Positions 17,275 through 26,611 are shown, counted from the first letter of the stretch. The stretch is 64,000 nt of DNA from Pseudomonas triticicola (GCF_019145375.1 NZ_JAHSTX010000001.1:2579001-2643000), one strand, 5' to 3'. The notes: a model not told the origin generated them from the sequence alone. Translations and numbers: made by a program.

Positions 17275-17340
17275 TCGCGAGCAGGCTCGCTCCCACATTT
17301 GCACCGCGTCTCCCTGTGGGAGCGAGCCTGCTCGCGAATG
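17275..17340. repeat. REP pair in back-to-back orientation
   Basis: Two REP copies pointing away from each other, with a spacer of about 20 bases, between the racemase-like and LysR genes (convergent ends). Confidence 0.88.
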
Positions 17341-17365
17341 AAAACGACTCGGTCCCAAGCCCTAC

Positions 17366-18289
17366 TCAAATAGCACTAAACCGCCGCCCCAGTCCCTGCT
17401 CAGCAAACTGTTCAATCACGAAATCCACAAACGCCCGGGTCTTCCCCGGCAACAATTTATGCTCGGCGTAATAGATCGAAATGTTGCCGTCGTCGACAAA
17501 CCAGTCCGGCAGCACCCGCTGTAACGTCCCTGCCTGAAGGTACGGCACCGCAAAGGGCATGCTCACCAGCGCAATGCCCAAACCTTGCATCGCCGTTGCA
17601 CAGGCAGCCTCGGAATCACTCATGGTCATCCGTGCCCGCAACGTCAGCGGGCTGTGTTGCTGATCGCGGTGAGTCAGTTGCCAGGAGCGCACGCGCCCGG
17701 TCTGCGGTGAGCGAATCAGAATGCCGTCGTGTTGCCTGAGGTCATCGGGATGGCTGATCGGCGCATGTTTTTGCAGATAGTCCTCAGATGCCACCAACAC
17801 CCGATGTGCCGGCGTAAGCTTGCGCGCAACCACGCCTTGCGGCAGTTCAAAGCCGCCGCCAATCGCCGCGTCGAAGCCCTGCCCGATCAGATCGACCTGG
17901 CGGTTATCGAAATGCCAGTCCGGGTTGATCGCCGGATAGCGCCGCAGAAACTCACCAAGCAGCGGCACGATATACAGACGGCCGAACACCGTGCCCATGC
18001 TGACTTTCAGCGTGCCGGCGGGTTGTCCTCCGGCACTGGCCAGATTGGCCACGGCATTCTGGATGGTGGTCAGGCTGGCGCTGACTTCACTCAAAAACAG
18101 CTGCCCCGCTTCGGTCAGGGTCAGGCTGCGTGTACTACGCTGGAACAGCCGCACGCCAAGCCGCGCCTCCAGTTTCGCCACGCTTTTGCCCACTGCCGCC
18201 GGGGTCAGGCTCAAGCGTCGCGCGGCTTCGGCAAAGCTGCCGACTTCGGCGCTGCGCACAAAGCATTCGATACTGCTGAATGTTTCCAT
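17366..18289 (-). CDS. LysR-family transcriptional regulator
   Basis: A 307-residue LysR protein: helix-turn-helix at about residues 1-60 (FAEAARRLSLTPAAVGKSVAKLEARLGVRLFQRSTR), then a two-lobed effector domain. The start METFSSIECFVRSAEVGSF at 18289 is the standard LysR N-terminus; the frame is open further upstream without a family match. It is divergent from the dehydrogenase at 18415. The 125-base gap between them is the likely shared control region, which fits a LysR protein controlling its neighbour. It belongs to the CrgA/DsdC-like cluster with short linker, by general look only. Confidence 0.93.
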   Translation of the reverse strand: METFSSIECFVRSAEVGSFAEAARRLSLTPAAVGKSVAKLEARLGVRLFQRSTRSLTLTEAGQLFLSEVSASLTTIQNAVANLASAGGQPAGTLKVSMGTVFGRLYIVPLLGEFLRRYPAINPDWHFDNRQVDLIGQGFDAAIGGGFELPQGVVARKLTPAHRVLVASEDYLQKHAPISHPDDLRQHDGILIRSPQTGRVRSWQLTHRDQQHSPLTLRARMTMSDSEAACATAMQGLGIALVSMPFAVPYLQAGTLQRVLPDWFVDDGNISIYYAEHKLLPGKTRAFVDFVIEQFAEQGLGRRFSAI

Positions 18290-18414
18290 GGTCGCCACTA
18301 TAAACTTTTGGTTTACACAGACTATAGCAATCATGGTCTACCCGGTTGTCGATGCCACGCCGATACTCGGCACCAACACCAAGGCATTCCGCCTTGAACA
18401 CTTGGAGATCGAAC

Positions 18415-19161
18415 ATGACCACTCAACACCTCAGCGGCAAAGTCGCTCTGATTCAAGGCGGTTCGCGCGGCATCGGCGCAGCCATCGTCAAACGCCTGGC
18501 CGCTGAAGGCGCCGCCGTCGCTTTCACTTACGTCAGCTCCGCCGCCAAAGCCGAAGAACTGCAGAACAGCATCACCGGCAACGGCGGCAATGCCTTGGCG
18601 ATCAAGGCTGACAGCGCCGATGCCGGCGCGATTCGCCACGCCGTCAGCGCCACCGTCGAAGCGTTTGGCCGGCTGGACATTCTGGTCAACAACGCCGGCG
18701 TACTGGCCATCGCGCCGCTGGAAGATTTCAAACTCGAAGATTTCGATCAGACTTTGGCCATCAACGTGCGCAGCGTGTTCATTGCTTCGCAGGAAGCGGC
18801 GAAACACATGGGCGAAGGCTCGCGGATCATCAACATCGGCAGCACCAACGCCGACCGCATGCCCTTCGGCGGTGGCGGCGTGTACGCGATGAGCAAATCG
18901 GCACTGGTCGGCCTGACCAAAGGCCTTGCCCGCGATCTCGGCCCTCGCGGCATCACCATCAACAACGTGCAACCTGGCCCGGTCGACACCGACATGAACC
19001 CGGCCCATGGCGAATTCGCCGACAGCCTGATCCCGCTGATGGCCGTCGGTCGGTACGGCACCGCCGATGAAATCGCCAGCTTCGTCGCCTACCTGGCCGG
19101 GCCGGAAGCCGGTTACATCACCGGTGCCAGCCTGACCATCGACGGTGGTTTCGGCGCCTGA
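18415..19161 (+). CDS. Short-chain dehydrogenase/reductase (3-oxoacyl-ACP reductase-like)
   Basis: A 248-residue classical SDR enzyme. The NAD(P) motif GGSRGIG is at about residues 15-21, NNAG is near residue 90, and the catalytic Ser (IGST), Tyr and Lys (YAMSK) follow in the usual order. The C-terminus SLTIDGGFGA closes the fold. Substrate not determinable. Start at 18415 has a GGAG site 8 bases upstream. Divergent from a LysR regulator, its likely controller, and not part of a fatty-acid synthesis cluster, so a housekeeping FabG role is unlikely. Confidence 0.92.
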   Translation: MTTQHLSGKVALIQGGSRGIGAAIVKRLAAEGAAVAFTYVSSAAKAEELQNSITGNGGNALAIKADSADAGAIRHAVSATVEAFGRLDILVNNAGVLAIAPLEDFKLEDFDQTLAINVRSVFIASQEAAKHMGEGSRIINIGSTNADRMPFGGGGVYAMSKSALVGLTKGLARDLGPRGITINNVQPGPVDTDMNPAHGEFADSLIPLMAVGRYGTADEIASFVAYLAGPEAGYITGASLTIDGGFGA

Positions 19162-19170
19162 CAGACCGGC

Positions 19171-19213
19171 AAAAAAAAACGCCGCCCTTCTTTATAGAAG
19201 GACGGCGTTTGTG
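19171..19213. terminator. Bidirectional terminator between SDR and HAD genes
   Basis: Stem AACGCCGCCCTTC / GAAGGACGGCGTT around TTTATA, with an A-run on the left and T-rich sequence on the right, serving both convergent genes. Confidence 0.85.
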
Positions 19214-19222
19214 TTTAAGCGG

Positions 19223-19918
19223 TCAAGCCAGTTCCAGCATCGGCAGGCCAAATACGCTGGGCGTGAAATCTTTCAGCGAGCGGATAATGCCGTCAGCGTG
19301 GGCATATTTCTCGTCTGCCATTGCTGCGTCGGGGATGGCGATTGCGGTCATGCCTGCCGCTTTCGCTGCGGTGACGCCAAACGGCGAATCCTCGAACACC
19401 AGACAATCCTTGGGCGCAACGCCCAAACGCCGGGCGGCGGTGAGGAAAATATCCGGCGCCGGTTTGGCCGCGCCGACTTCCGGATCGTCCGCCGTGACGA
19501 TGAAATCGAACAGCGCAAACCACTCACGGTGCAAGGTGGTTTTCTGCCCGAACGACTGGCGCGACGAACTGGTGCCCACCGCGATCGGGATGTTGTGCGC
19601 TTTGAGGTGACGCACCAGCGCTTCGGCCCCCGGCATCGCCTGCGCCTTGGGGAAACGCTCGCGCATCAGCGGCTCGCGGATCTGCAGAAATTCTTCCGGA
19701 GTGATCGGTAACTCCAGCGCCTGCACCACGTAGTTGGCCAGGTCATTGGCACCGCGACCAATGATGTTTTGTTTGACGCTCCAGTCGAAGGTTTTCCCGT
19801 AGCGCCCGGCAATCAGCGAGGTGACCTCGGTGTAAATGCCCTCGGTATCGAGCAGCAAACCGTCCATATCGAAAATCACGGCCTTGATCGGGCCGAACGT
19901 CTTCAGCGGTGCATTCAT
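19223..19918 (-). CDS. HAD-superfamily phosphatase (beta-phosphoglucomutase-like subfamily)
   Basis: A 231-residue HAD hydrolase with the nucleophile motif VIFDMDGLLLDTEG (D17, D19), a helical cap, GTSSSRQSFGQKT (motif II), and the C-terminal FEDSPFGVTAAKAAGM (motif IV). The family includes sugar-phosphate and glycerol-3-phosphate phosphatases. I take the ATG at 19918 (MNAPLKTFGP); the codon just upstream is also ATG. Upstream extension to 20023 is unlike the family. Confidence 0.9.
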   Translation of the reverse strand: MNAPLKTFGPIKAVIFDMDGLLLDTEGIYTEVTSLIAGRYGKTFDWSVKQNIIGRGANDLANYVVQALELPITPEEFLQIREPLMRERFPKAQAMPGAEALVRHLKAHNIPIAVGTSSSRQSFGQKTTLHREWFALFDFIVTADDPEVGAAKPAPDIFLTAARRLGVAPKDCLVFEDSPFGVTAAKAAGMTAIAIPDAAMADEKYAHADGIIRSLKDFTPSVFGLPMLELA

Positions 19919-20139
19919 CATCGGATCCGTTAACAAAGACATCCCGGGCGACAGGCAACGTGCCGCAACGCGGATCTGATTAATGGGTTCAGCAGCATAG
20001 CGAGGCCGATGGACATTGAGCAACGGGCAATGCCATCGACGCCTTTTCGCATTTAGCGAAAACTCCTACAGACACTGCCTACTTCCCCGACTTCTTTCCT
20101 TTTTGATCCCCCGCAAAGTCCGCGCTCCCGTTTTTTCAC

Positions 20140-23100
20140 ATGCGCGAGCGACTGCGAATGTTTCAACCCGATCAGCTCCTGGCCCTGAACAACAGCATCG
20201 GACTGCTGGTTGTGGCCGCCCTGAATCCCCAGCAGCCCGATTTCGAAGCGCTGATCGATGAGTTCCGCCTGTGCCTGAACAACTACGACGCCTGGGCCGA
20301 GCAGTTCTGGACCGGGACCGCGCTGGACATCGAGCAGGTGTTCAAGGTTGGCAATGACGTACAACTGAGCGCGCCGATCACCTCGCGCGCACCTGTCAGC
20401 TCATCGGTGGTCATGTGTCCGGCCAGCGGGCCGCTGACCTTGGTGCACCTGTTTGAAGCGGCGCGCTTTGTGCCGATCGGCGACACCCCGGTGACCCTCG
20501 AACCGCTGCTCAGCGACGTCGACGGTGTGCTGACCTTCGGCGAACCACTGCGCTACACCATCGGCCCGAGCGGGATCCTCGAGGTGACCGATTGCGTGCG
20601 GAGCCAGCGCTACCGCGTCACCTTCTTTCCCGATGTTTCTACCGACCATGTCCGCGCCCTGTATGCCTCATATGAAGGCGTGATTGCCGGTCTTGAAGGC
20701 TGGCTGCGCAGCGAATGGACAGGCTTCCAACCGCAATGGACGGAGTTTTCCAGCGCCGGTTTTCTTGATCGTTACGGGCAGTTGCAACGAGCCGATTGGC
20801 GCGGTCTGGAAAAAGCTTTGAATGGCGTATGGGATGACATTCAACAACTGTTCGCCCTGCTCGCCGATCTGCAGGAGCACAGCGCGAAGCTCCTGGAATA
20901 CCTCAGCGAAGTCGAACTTGAGGCGCTGCTGGCGGCTTCCAGCGAGGCGATTGCCAACGCTTTGTTGATGCTCAGCGACGAGCCGTTGCTGTTCATTCAT
21001 CTGGCCGCGTTCACCAGTTGGCTGAAGATGCTGCCGCCGCAATACCTCGCCGAGGTGGTGGCCGAAGTTCGCACCGAGTTGCTGATCAGCTTCCTGTTGA
21101 TGCGCGTGGCGGGCGGTGCCGGCGTATCGCTGCGTTTGAGCAGCAAGGTCCTGGCGAAGATCAAGTCGCCACGGGCGCGGGAATGGCTGGCGGCTTCTGC
21201 TTTACGCCTGGCGGAACTGACTTCGACGCCGGAGCTCAAGCAGCACGCGAGCGCGCTGAAGCCGCTAATGTTTCATGCCCGCGAGGTGGAGCTGAAGCCG
21301 ACTCCATCGATTCCGCTGAACATTCGCCAAGCCGATGAAGTTGTGTTGAGCGTGCCGAATCCGGCGCCACTCGCGCGGGACAAATCTCAAAACATGGCGC
21401 GCCTTGAGCGCCATGAGCCACACGACGACGTCCCCGACCAATCGAAAAACCCCAACGGCGACGCCGCCGATTGCGTGCCCAAAACCTGTACCAATGGCTG
21501 CCCGGTGTCGATGGTCACCGGCGAAGAACTGCTGACCCTGACCGACGCGGTGCTCGACGGCGTGCTGCCGTTCGAGTTCACCCGCTTGTACCGCAGCAGC
21601 GCCGTCGAGATCGACATCGGTCTGGGTTTCGGCTGGAGCCACACGCTCGCCCATCGCCTGGCCTTCGACGGCGATGGCGTGATCTGGATCGACCACGAGA
21701 ACCGCCGCACCCGCTTTCCCCTGCCCAACGTCGCGCGCCCGGCGATTCACAACAGCCTGTCGCGGGCGGCGATCTTTCTCGGTGATGAGCCGGAAGAACT
21801 GATTCTGGCGTTGGCCGGCGACAACGCGCGCTTCTATCACTTTCGCGCCGGCCGGCTGACGGCAATCAGCGATGTCTACGGCAATCGTCTGACCCTGCAA
21901 CGCGATCGCTCCGACCGCATTCAGCGTCTGGACAACGGCGCCGGCCGCGCCCTGCTGTTGCGCTATGACCGCACGCAACTGGTGGCGGTCGATTATCAGG
22001 TGTTCGTCCAAGGCGAGTGGACCACCGAGCAAAATCTTGCCACCTACAGCTTCGATGCCCGGCAACGCCTACTGGTCGCGACCAACGCGGTCGGCGACAG
22101 CGAACGCTACGACTACGACGATCAACACGTCATCCTCCAGCGCCAGTTGACCGGCGGCGCGAGCTTCTTCTGGGAGTGGCAGCGTGAGGGCAAAGCCGCC
22201 CGCTGCGTGAGGCACTGGGCTTCGTTCTCGCAGATGAACACCCGTTACGTCTGGAACGATGACAACGCCAGCGTGACCGTGCATTACGTCGACGGCACCG
22301 AAGAAGTCTACGTCCACGACGAACGTGCGCGGCTGGTGCGGCAGGTCGCGGCCGATGGCGGCGAGCAGCACAAGGCCTATGACCAGCAGGGCCGCTTGAT
22401 CGCCGAGCAGGATGCGTTGGGTGCGGTCACCGAATATCGCTACGACGAAGTCGGACGGCTGATCGCGCTGATTCCGCCGGACGATGCACCAACGTCCTAC
22501 GAGTACCGCAACGGTTTTCTCTACAAGCGTTGCCGAGGCGACGCGGTGTGGATCTATCGGCGCAACGCTGAAGGTGCCGTTACCGAAGCGGTCGATCCCG
22601 ACGGCCAGGTCACCCATTACTACTACAACCTGCGCGGGCAATTGCTGTCGCTGCGTTATCCGGACAGCAGCCGCCACCGCTGGGTGTGGAACGAGCTGGG
22701 TCAGCTCATCGAAGAAACCCTGCCCGATGGCGGCGTGCGGCGCTTTTCCTACGATGCGCTGGGCCGGCGGATTACCACCCAGGACGAATTTGGTGTTGTC
22801 AGTCGTCAGCAGTGGGACGCGGCCGGCCGACTGATCCTGACGACTTCTCCTACGGGCAGCACGCGCGCCTACAGCTACGGCGCCTACGGCCAGATCACCG
22901 CCGAACGCGATGAACTGGGGCGCATCACCCGCTATGAATATGACGATGATTTGCACCTGGTCTCGCGGCGGATCAACCCCGACGGCACCCGCGTGCAGTA
23001 CCGCTACGACCATGCGCGGCTGTTGCTGACCGAGATCGAAAACGAGTCAGGGGAAAAATACTGCCTGGATTACACGCCGACCGGATTGATCCGACAGGAA

Positions 23101-24951
23101 ACCGGGTTTGATGGGCGGCGTACGGCTTACGTCTACGACCTCAACGGGCACCTGCTGGAGAAGACCGAGTTTGGTGATTTCGGCCCCAGTCTGGTCACCC
23201 ACTACGAGCGCGATAAGGCCGGGCGTTTGCTGGTCAAAACCCTGCCCGATGGCGCCAAGATCCGCTACGACTACGACCGCCTCGGTCGGTTGGTTGCCGT
23301 TGATGACGGGCAGAACCATCCGCTGGCCTTCGAGTATGACCGTCAGAACCGGCTGATCACCGAGCATCAGGGCTGGGGCACCTTGCGCTACGCCTATGAC
23401 GCCTGCGGTCAGCTCAAACGCCTGCGTCTGCCGGACAACAGCAAGCTCGATTATCACTACGCCAAGGGCGGTGCGCTGTCGGCCATCGACCTCAATGGCA
23501 CGCCCCTCACGCGTCACGTCTACCAGTCCGGTCGCGAACAGCAACGCCAGCAAGGTCTGCTGCTCAGCGAATACTCCTACGACGATCAGGGCCGTTTGCT
23601 CGCGCACGCTGTGGGCCATCGCCACGCTTCGCTGTACCGCCGCGATTATGCCTACAGCGCCAACGGCAATCTCGAGCACATCGCCGACAGCCGCCACGGC
23701 CAGCGCACCTACGGCTACGACGCCCTCGACCGGTTGATCCGCGTACGTCACTCGCGCGACGAACTGCCCGAATCCTTCGCCCACGACCCGGCCGGCAACC
23801 TGCTGATGCAGGATCGCCCCGGTCCCGCGCAGATCAAAGGCAATCGCCTGCTGATGCAGGGCGACCGCCATTACGACTACGACGCCTTCGGCAACCTGAT
23901 CCGCGAACGCCGAGGCCACGGCCAGACCCTGGTCACCGAATACCACTACGACTGCCAGCACCGCCTGATCGGCCTGACCCGCCCGGATGGCCAGACCGCC
24001 ACTTATCACTACGACGCCTTCGGCCGGCGCATCCGCAAAACCGTCGACGGCGCCGTCACCGAATTTTTCTGGCAAGGCGAGCACCTCGTCGCCGAAAGCA
24101 GCGCCACGCAATACCGAAGCTTCCTCTACGAACCCGGCACCTTCCGCCCACTGGCGATGCTCGACGGCAAAGGCCCGAAAAAGGCCTGCCCGTTCTACTA
24201 CCAACTCGACCACCTCGGCACCCCGCAAGAGCTCACCGACTACAGCGGCGAAATCGTCTGGTCCGCGCAATACGACGCCTACGGCAAAGTCGCCGCCGTC
24301 ACCCTCGCTGGCGAGGATTACCTCGACCAACCGCTGCGGTTTCAGGGGCAGTATTTCGATGTTGAAAGTGGGCTGCACTACAACCGCCATCGGTATTACG
24401 ACCCGAGATTGGGGCGGTATCTGACACCGGACCCGGTGAAGCTCGCGGGCGGGTTGAATCAGTACCAGTACGTGCCGAATCCGACGGGGTGGGTGGATCC
24501 GTTGGGGTTGACGTCCAATTGCCCTCCAAAAGGCCGAAAAACGATTGGCTGCCCAAAATCTGATGAAGTCGAGCCCCCGCAGGTTTCTAGACGAGGCGCA
24601 TTTAGGCAGGCAAAACTTGATGCGGGAATACCAAAAGGACAGCAGCCCGACATTCAAGTCGACGAGGTGAGCGGCAAGCAGAAGCAATTCACCTATGCCA
24701 ACATGACGGATAGGAAAGGCAATAACATCCTGAACAGTCGTGGAATGCCCATCATAACTAGAGAATATAGATACACCAGAGAGGATGGATTTATATTGGT
24801 ACTCCAAGATCATTCCGCTGGCCACAAGTTTGGCGATACAAATAATCGAGGAGACCAAGGGCCTCACATAAATGTGCGGCCTGCGGATGACACGCGAAAC
24901 GGCAAAGTAAAAAACACAAGTGATCATTATCCATTCAGGAGGGCCCGATGA
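20140..24951 (+). CDS. RHS-repeat polymorphic toxin with C-terminal HNH/EndoVII-fold (Tox-HNH-EHHH type) tip
   Basis: A 1603-residue RHS protein. Residues 1-440 are a helix-rich N-terminal region with no PAAR motif that I can see. A DUF6531-like segment follows (CPVSMVTGEELLTLTDAVLDG), then many YD repeats (about 600-1370), and the RHS core ends at residue 1457 with PNPTGWVDPLGL, the usual processing boundary. The tip, residues 1458-1603, has E1542, D1557-H1558, H1562 (GHKFGD), H1576 (GPHINVR) and H1596 (DHYPF), matching the HNH/endonuclease VII fold toxins, so it probably cuts nucleic acid. Base composition falls from GC-rich to AT-rich at about 24511, exactly at the boundary. Start could also be the ATG at 20158. 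The immunity gene overlaps the stop by 4 bases. Confidence 0.93.
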   Translation: MRERLRMFQPDQLLALNNSIGLLVVAALNPQQPDFEALIDEFRLCLNNYDAWAEQFWTGTALDIEQVFKVGNDVQLSAPITSRAPVSSSVVMCPASGPLTLVHLFEAARFVPIGDTPVTLEPLLSDVDGVLTFGEPLRYTIGPSGILEVTDCVRSQRYRVTFFPDVSTDHVRALYASYEGVIAGLEGWLRSEWTGFQPQWTEFSSAGFLDRYGQLQRADWRGLEKALNGVWDDIQQLFALLADLQEHSAKLLEYLSEVELEALLAASSEAIANALLMLSDEPLLFIHLAAFTSWLKMLPPQYLAEVVAEVRTELLISFLLMRVAGGAGVSLRLSSKVLAKIKSPRAREWLAASALRLAELTSTPELKQHASALKPLMFHAREVELKPTPSIPLNIRQADEVVLSVPNPAPLARDKSQNMARLERHEPHDDVPDQSKNPNGDAADCVPKTCTNGCPVSMVTGEELLTLTDAVLDGVLPFEFTRLYRSSAVEIDIGLGFGWSHTLAHRLAFDGDGVIWIDHENRRTRFPLPNVARPAIHNSLSRAAIFLGDEPEELILALAGDNARFYHFRAGRLTAISDVYGNRLTLQRDRSDRIQRLDNGAGRALLLRYDRTQLVAVDYQVFVQGEWTTEQNLATYSFDARQRLLVATNAVGDSERYDYDDQHVILQRQLTGGASFFWEWQREGKAARCVRHWASFSQMNTRYVWNDDNASVTVHYVDGTEEVYVHDERARLVRQVAADGGEQHKAYDQQGRLIAEQDALGAVTEYRYDEVGRLIALIPPDDAPTSYEYRNGFLYKRCRGDAVWIYRRNAEGAVTEAVDPDGQVTHYYYNLRGQLLSLRYPDSSRHRWVWNELGQLIEETLPDGGVRRFSYDALGRRITTQDEFGVVSRQQWDAAGRLILTTSPTGSTRAYSYGAYGQITAERDELGRITRYEYDDDLHLVSRRINPDGTRVQYRYDHARLLLTEIENESGEKYCLDYTPTGLIRQETGFDGRRTAYVYDLNGHLLEKTEFGDFGPSLVTHYERDKAGRLLVKTLPDGAKIRYDYDRLGRLVAVDDGQNHPLAFEYDRQNRLITEHQGWGTLRYAYDACGQLKRLRLPDNSKLDYHYAKGGALSAIDLNGTPLTRHVYQSGREQQRQQGLLLSEYSYDDQGRLLAHAVGHRHASLYRRDYAYSANGNLEHIADSRHGQRTYGYDALDRLIRVRHSRDELPESFAHDPAGNLLMQDRPGPAQIKGNRLLMQGDRHYDYDAFGNLIRERRGHGQTLVTEYHYDCQHRLIGLTRPDGQTATYHYDAFGRRIRKTVDGAVTEFFWQGEHLVAESSATQYRSFLYEPGTFRPLAMLDGKGPKKACPFYYQLDHLGTPQELTDYSGEIVWSAQYDAYGKVAAVTLAGEDYLDQPLRFQGQYFDVESGLHYNRHRYYDPRLGRYLTPDPVKLAGGLNQYQYVPNPTGWVDPLGLTSNCPPKGRKTIGCPKSDEVEPPQVSRRGAFRQAKLDAGIPKGQQPDIQVDEVSGKQKQFTYANMTDRKGNNILNSRGMPIITREYRYTREDGFILVLQDHSAGHKFGDTNNRGDQGPHINVRPADDTRNGKVKNTSDHYPFRRAR

Positions 24952-25343
24952 AGTATTGGAATGAGCTAGAGGGCAGCAAACTTTTCAATATGGTATTTAG
25001 CCGAAACATACCTATCGGAGAGATTAAGCTATTCGCCCTGAACATTGACAACAATCTATCCACACTGACCTTGGCATTTGACATCAGGGAAATCCCCGAC
25101 ACCCCTCCCAAGAAATGGGACCTCATAGGGTACAATGCTTGCCGGATTGGAATAACGTGCAATAAAGTTAAGAATCTAACAACATCCAACATCCCAACTC
25201 AACAAATATTAAACCTGTCCATCCAACTCATTGGGAATGAGTACTCAGTTTCAGCCACCTCCAATACTTCAGAGGTAAAATTCATTACATCAGCATTAAG
25301 ATTGAGAGAGCCTAGTGTGTATTTAACAGAATCTTCTTTTTAG
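24948..25343 (+). CDS. Immunity protein, Imm50-like, for the RHS toxin
   Basis: A 131-residue AT-rich gene whose start overlaps the RHS stop (ATGA), the classic position of a cognate immunity gene. The sequence pattern (W-N-E-L near the start, LTLAFDIREIP, then PPKKWDLIGYNACRIGI) resembles the Imm50 family as I remember it. It should bind and block the HNH-type tip in the cytoplasm. A GGAGG ribosome site lies inside the end of the toxin gene. Base composition matches the tip and not the RHS body, so tip and immunity probably moved together. Confidence 0.82.
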   Translation: MKYWNELEGSKLFNMVFSRNIPIGEIKLFALNIDNNLSTLTLAFDIREIPDTPPKKWDLIGYNACRIGITCNKVKNLTTSNIPTQQILNLSIQLIGNEYSVSATSNTSEVKFITSALRLREPSVYLTESSF

Positions 25344-25357
25344 AGTTTTGGACCAAA

Positions 25358-25375
25358 GGCCTGCTGACCCAGGCC
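25358..25375. terminator. Hairpin GGCCTG/CAGGCC after the immunity gene
   Basis: A 6-pair stem with a 6-base loop. A longer version of the same hairpin follows the next gene at 25855-25874. There is no T-run. Confidence 0.5.
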
Positions 25376-25462
25376 CTATGCCAAAATGCAACTCTCGGCT
25401 CACCGCCCCCTTCACCCATCATTTGCATCCTAAGATGAAAATACAAACAGTGAGTCCCACCG

Positions 25463-25837
25463 ATGACTAAAAAATACTCAGCGCATATTGTCGAGATCGA
25501 CCCAATCATTGAGGAAATGATCCTGCTCAGCGTCAACGGTGTGACTGTGAGATGTTTCGCAGGCCACTGCCCCTCAGTCATTGAAGTAGGTGAGAACTAC
25601 TCAGCCGAGTTCGAAATGGTACTGCCGGACGAAATTGACATCGCAAAATGTGAAAACAGCGAAACATATGTCGAGATGCTTGACGACGGTTTCTCATGCG
25701 AGATCCAGGGGCGCTTAGAAGGCGATACGCTCAAGTCGTTCGTCGAATTTGCGGATCAAGATATCCACTTCGATTTTCCGCACCTCAATGGTCAGTTTGT
25801 AAAAATCAGAGCACAAAGAATCGACGTCTCATTCTGA
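25463..25837 (+). CDS. Small acidic protein of unknown function next to the RHS immunity gene
   Basis: A 124-residue acidic protein (MTKKYSAHIVEIDPIIEEM...) that I do not recognise. It has no signal peptide or membrane helix. It follows the immunity gene by 119 bases in the same orientation, is less GC-rich than the surroundings, and ends with the same type of hairpin. Position and size suggest an additional orphan immunity gene left from a displaced toxin tip, but the sequence itself does not prove that. The start at 25463 is preceded by a weak purine stretch only. Confidence 0.75.
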   Translation: MTKKYSAHIVEIDPIIEEMILLSVNGVTVRCFAGHCPSVIEVGENYSAEFEMVLPDEIDIAKCENSETYVEMLDDGFSCEIQGRLEGDTLKSFVEFADQDIHFDFPHLNGQFVKIRAQRIDVSF

Positions 25838-25854
25838 GGAACAGATTTTCTGTA

Positions 25855-25874
25855 GGGCCTGCGGAGTCAGGCCC
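25855..25874. terminator. Hairpin GGGCCTG/CAGGCCC after the orphan gene
   Basis: A 7-pair stem with a 6-base loop, near-duplicate of the hairpin at 25358-25375. No T-run. Confidence 0.5.
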
Positions 25875-25905
25875 TTAAACCATCATTCAAAACCTCAACC
25901 CCACC

Positions 25906-26073
25906 TCACTGCTCATCCCCATCCTCCTCATACTCCATATCCGCCTCATCCGCATCACTCAACGGCACCGTCGCATCATCCATCAGCGAGCCCGGATCTT
26001 CATTCCCCGGATCATTGATAAACGGCACCCCATTAGGGCCCTTCTCTTCTTTGCCTTCGGTTTCAGGAGTCAT
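25906..26073 (-). CDS. Small acidic hypothetical protein
   Basis: A 55-residue, strongly acidic protein (MTPETEGKEEKGPNGVPFI... ending in an Asp/Glu-rich tail) with no recognised domain. The ATG at 26073 has a good GAGGTG site 4 bases upstream, so I prefer it to an open frame reaching 26154. It is probably soluble and disordered. Confidence 0.65.
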   Translation of the reverse strand: MTPETEGKEEKGPNGVPFINDPGNEDPGSLMDDATVPLSDADEADMEYEEDGDEQ

Positions 26074-26154
26074 GGCGCACCTCTTGAGCGTGTGGGATGT
26101 ATGACGTTCGAAAAGCCCTGCCGCCAATCGTTCCTCTGCCTGACGGCCAGACAC

Positions 26155-26180
26155 AAAAAACCCGGCACCAGACCGGGTTT
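26155..26180 (-). terminator. Terminator of the first glycine-zipper gene
   Basis: On the minus strand AAACCCGG, loop, CCGGGTTTTTT: a GC stem followed by a T-run. Confidence 0.8.
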
Positions 26181-26191
26181 CCGTTGATCAA

Positions 26192-26611
26192 TCAGCGATT
26201 TTTATTTTTGTGTTTGTTCTTGTGCTTGTGGCCGCCGGAATGAGATCCGCCGTCGTCGCCGCCAAGATTGTTACCTACCGCGCCGCCTGCTGCGCCGCCC
26301 AGGCCCGCTCCGATGGCGGAGCCGGTGGAGCCGCCGAGGCTGTTGCCGACGACCGAGCCGCCTGCTGCGCCAAGACCGCCGCCGATCGCGGCTTCGGTGC
26401 GGTTGCGTTTGTTCGCGCCGACGGCACTGCCGGCCGCGCCGCCAACACCTGCGCCGACCGCTGCGCCCGTGCTGCCGCCGAGTTGTCCGCCAACCACATT
26501 ACCCAGCGCACCGCCGAGACCACCGCCTACGGCAGCGGTGCCATCTCCGGCCGCCATCGCGCCCTGCGCCACGACCAAGCCAAAAAACAGTGCAGATAAT
26601 GACAATCGCAT
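26192..26611 (-). CDS. Exported glycine-zipper protein (copy A)
   Basis: A 139-residue protein with a signal peptide (MRLSLSALFFGLVVAQGAMA) and a body of Gly/Ala-rich glycine-zipper repeats such as GGGLGGALGNVVGG and GAGLGGAAGGAVG, ending in a His/Lys-rich tail (GGHKHKNKHKNKNR). Glycine zippers pack as membrane helices or membrane-associated assemblies in the cell envelope. The neighbour at 26747 is a clear paralogue with the same signal peptide and repeat order. Function unknown; the histidine-rich tail could bind metal. Confidence 0.85.
   Translation of the reverse strand: MRLSLSALFFGLVVAQGAMAAGDGTAAVGGGLGGALGNVVGGQLGGSTGAAVGAGVGGAAGSAVGANKRNRTEAAIGGGLGAAGGSVVGNSLGGSTGSAIGAGLGGAAGGAVGNNLGGDDGGSHSGGHKHKNKHKNKNR

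Noticed and set aside
20140..21440. PAAR or VgrG-type delivery domain at the RHS N-terminus
   Set aside because: The first 440 residues are helix-rich and show no PAAR motif, and no type VI secretion gene is in the window.
23047..24927. 626-codon minus-strand frame inside the RHS gene
   Set aside because: Covers YD repeats and the toxin tip in reverse; no recognisable protein.
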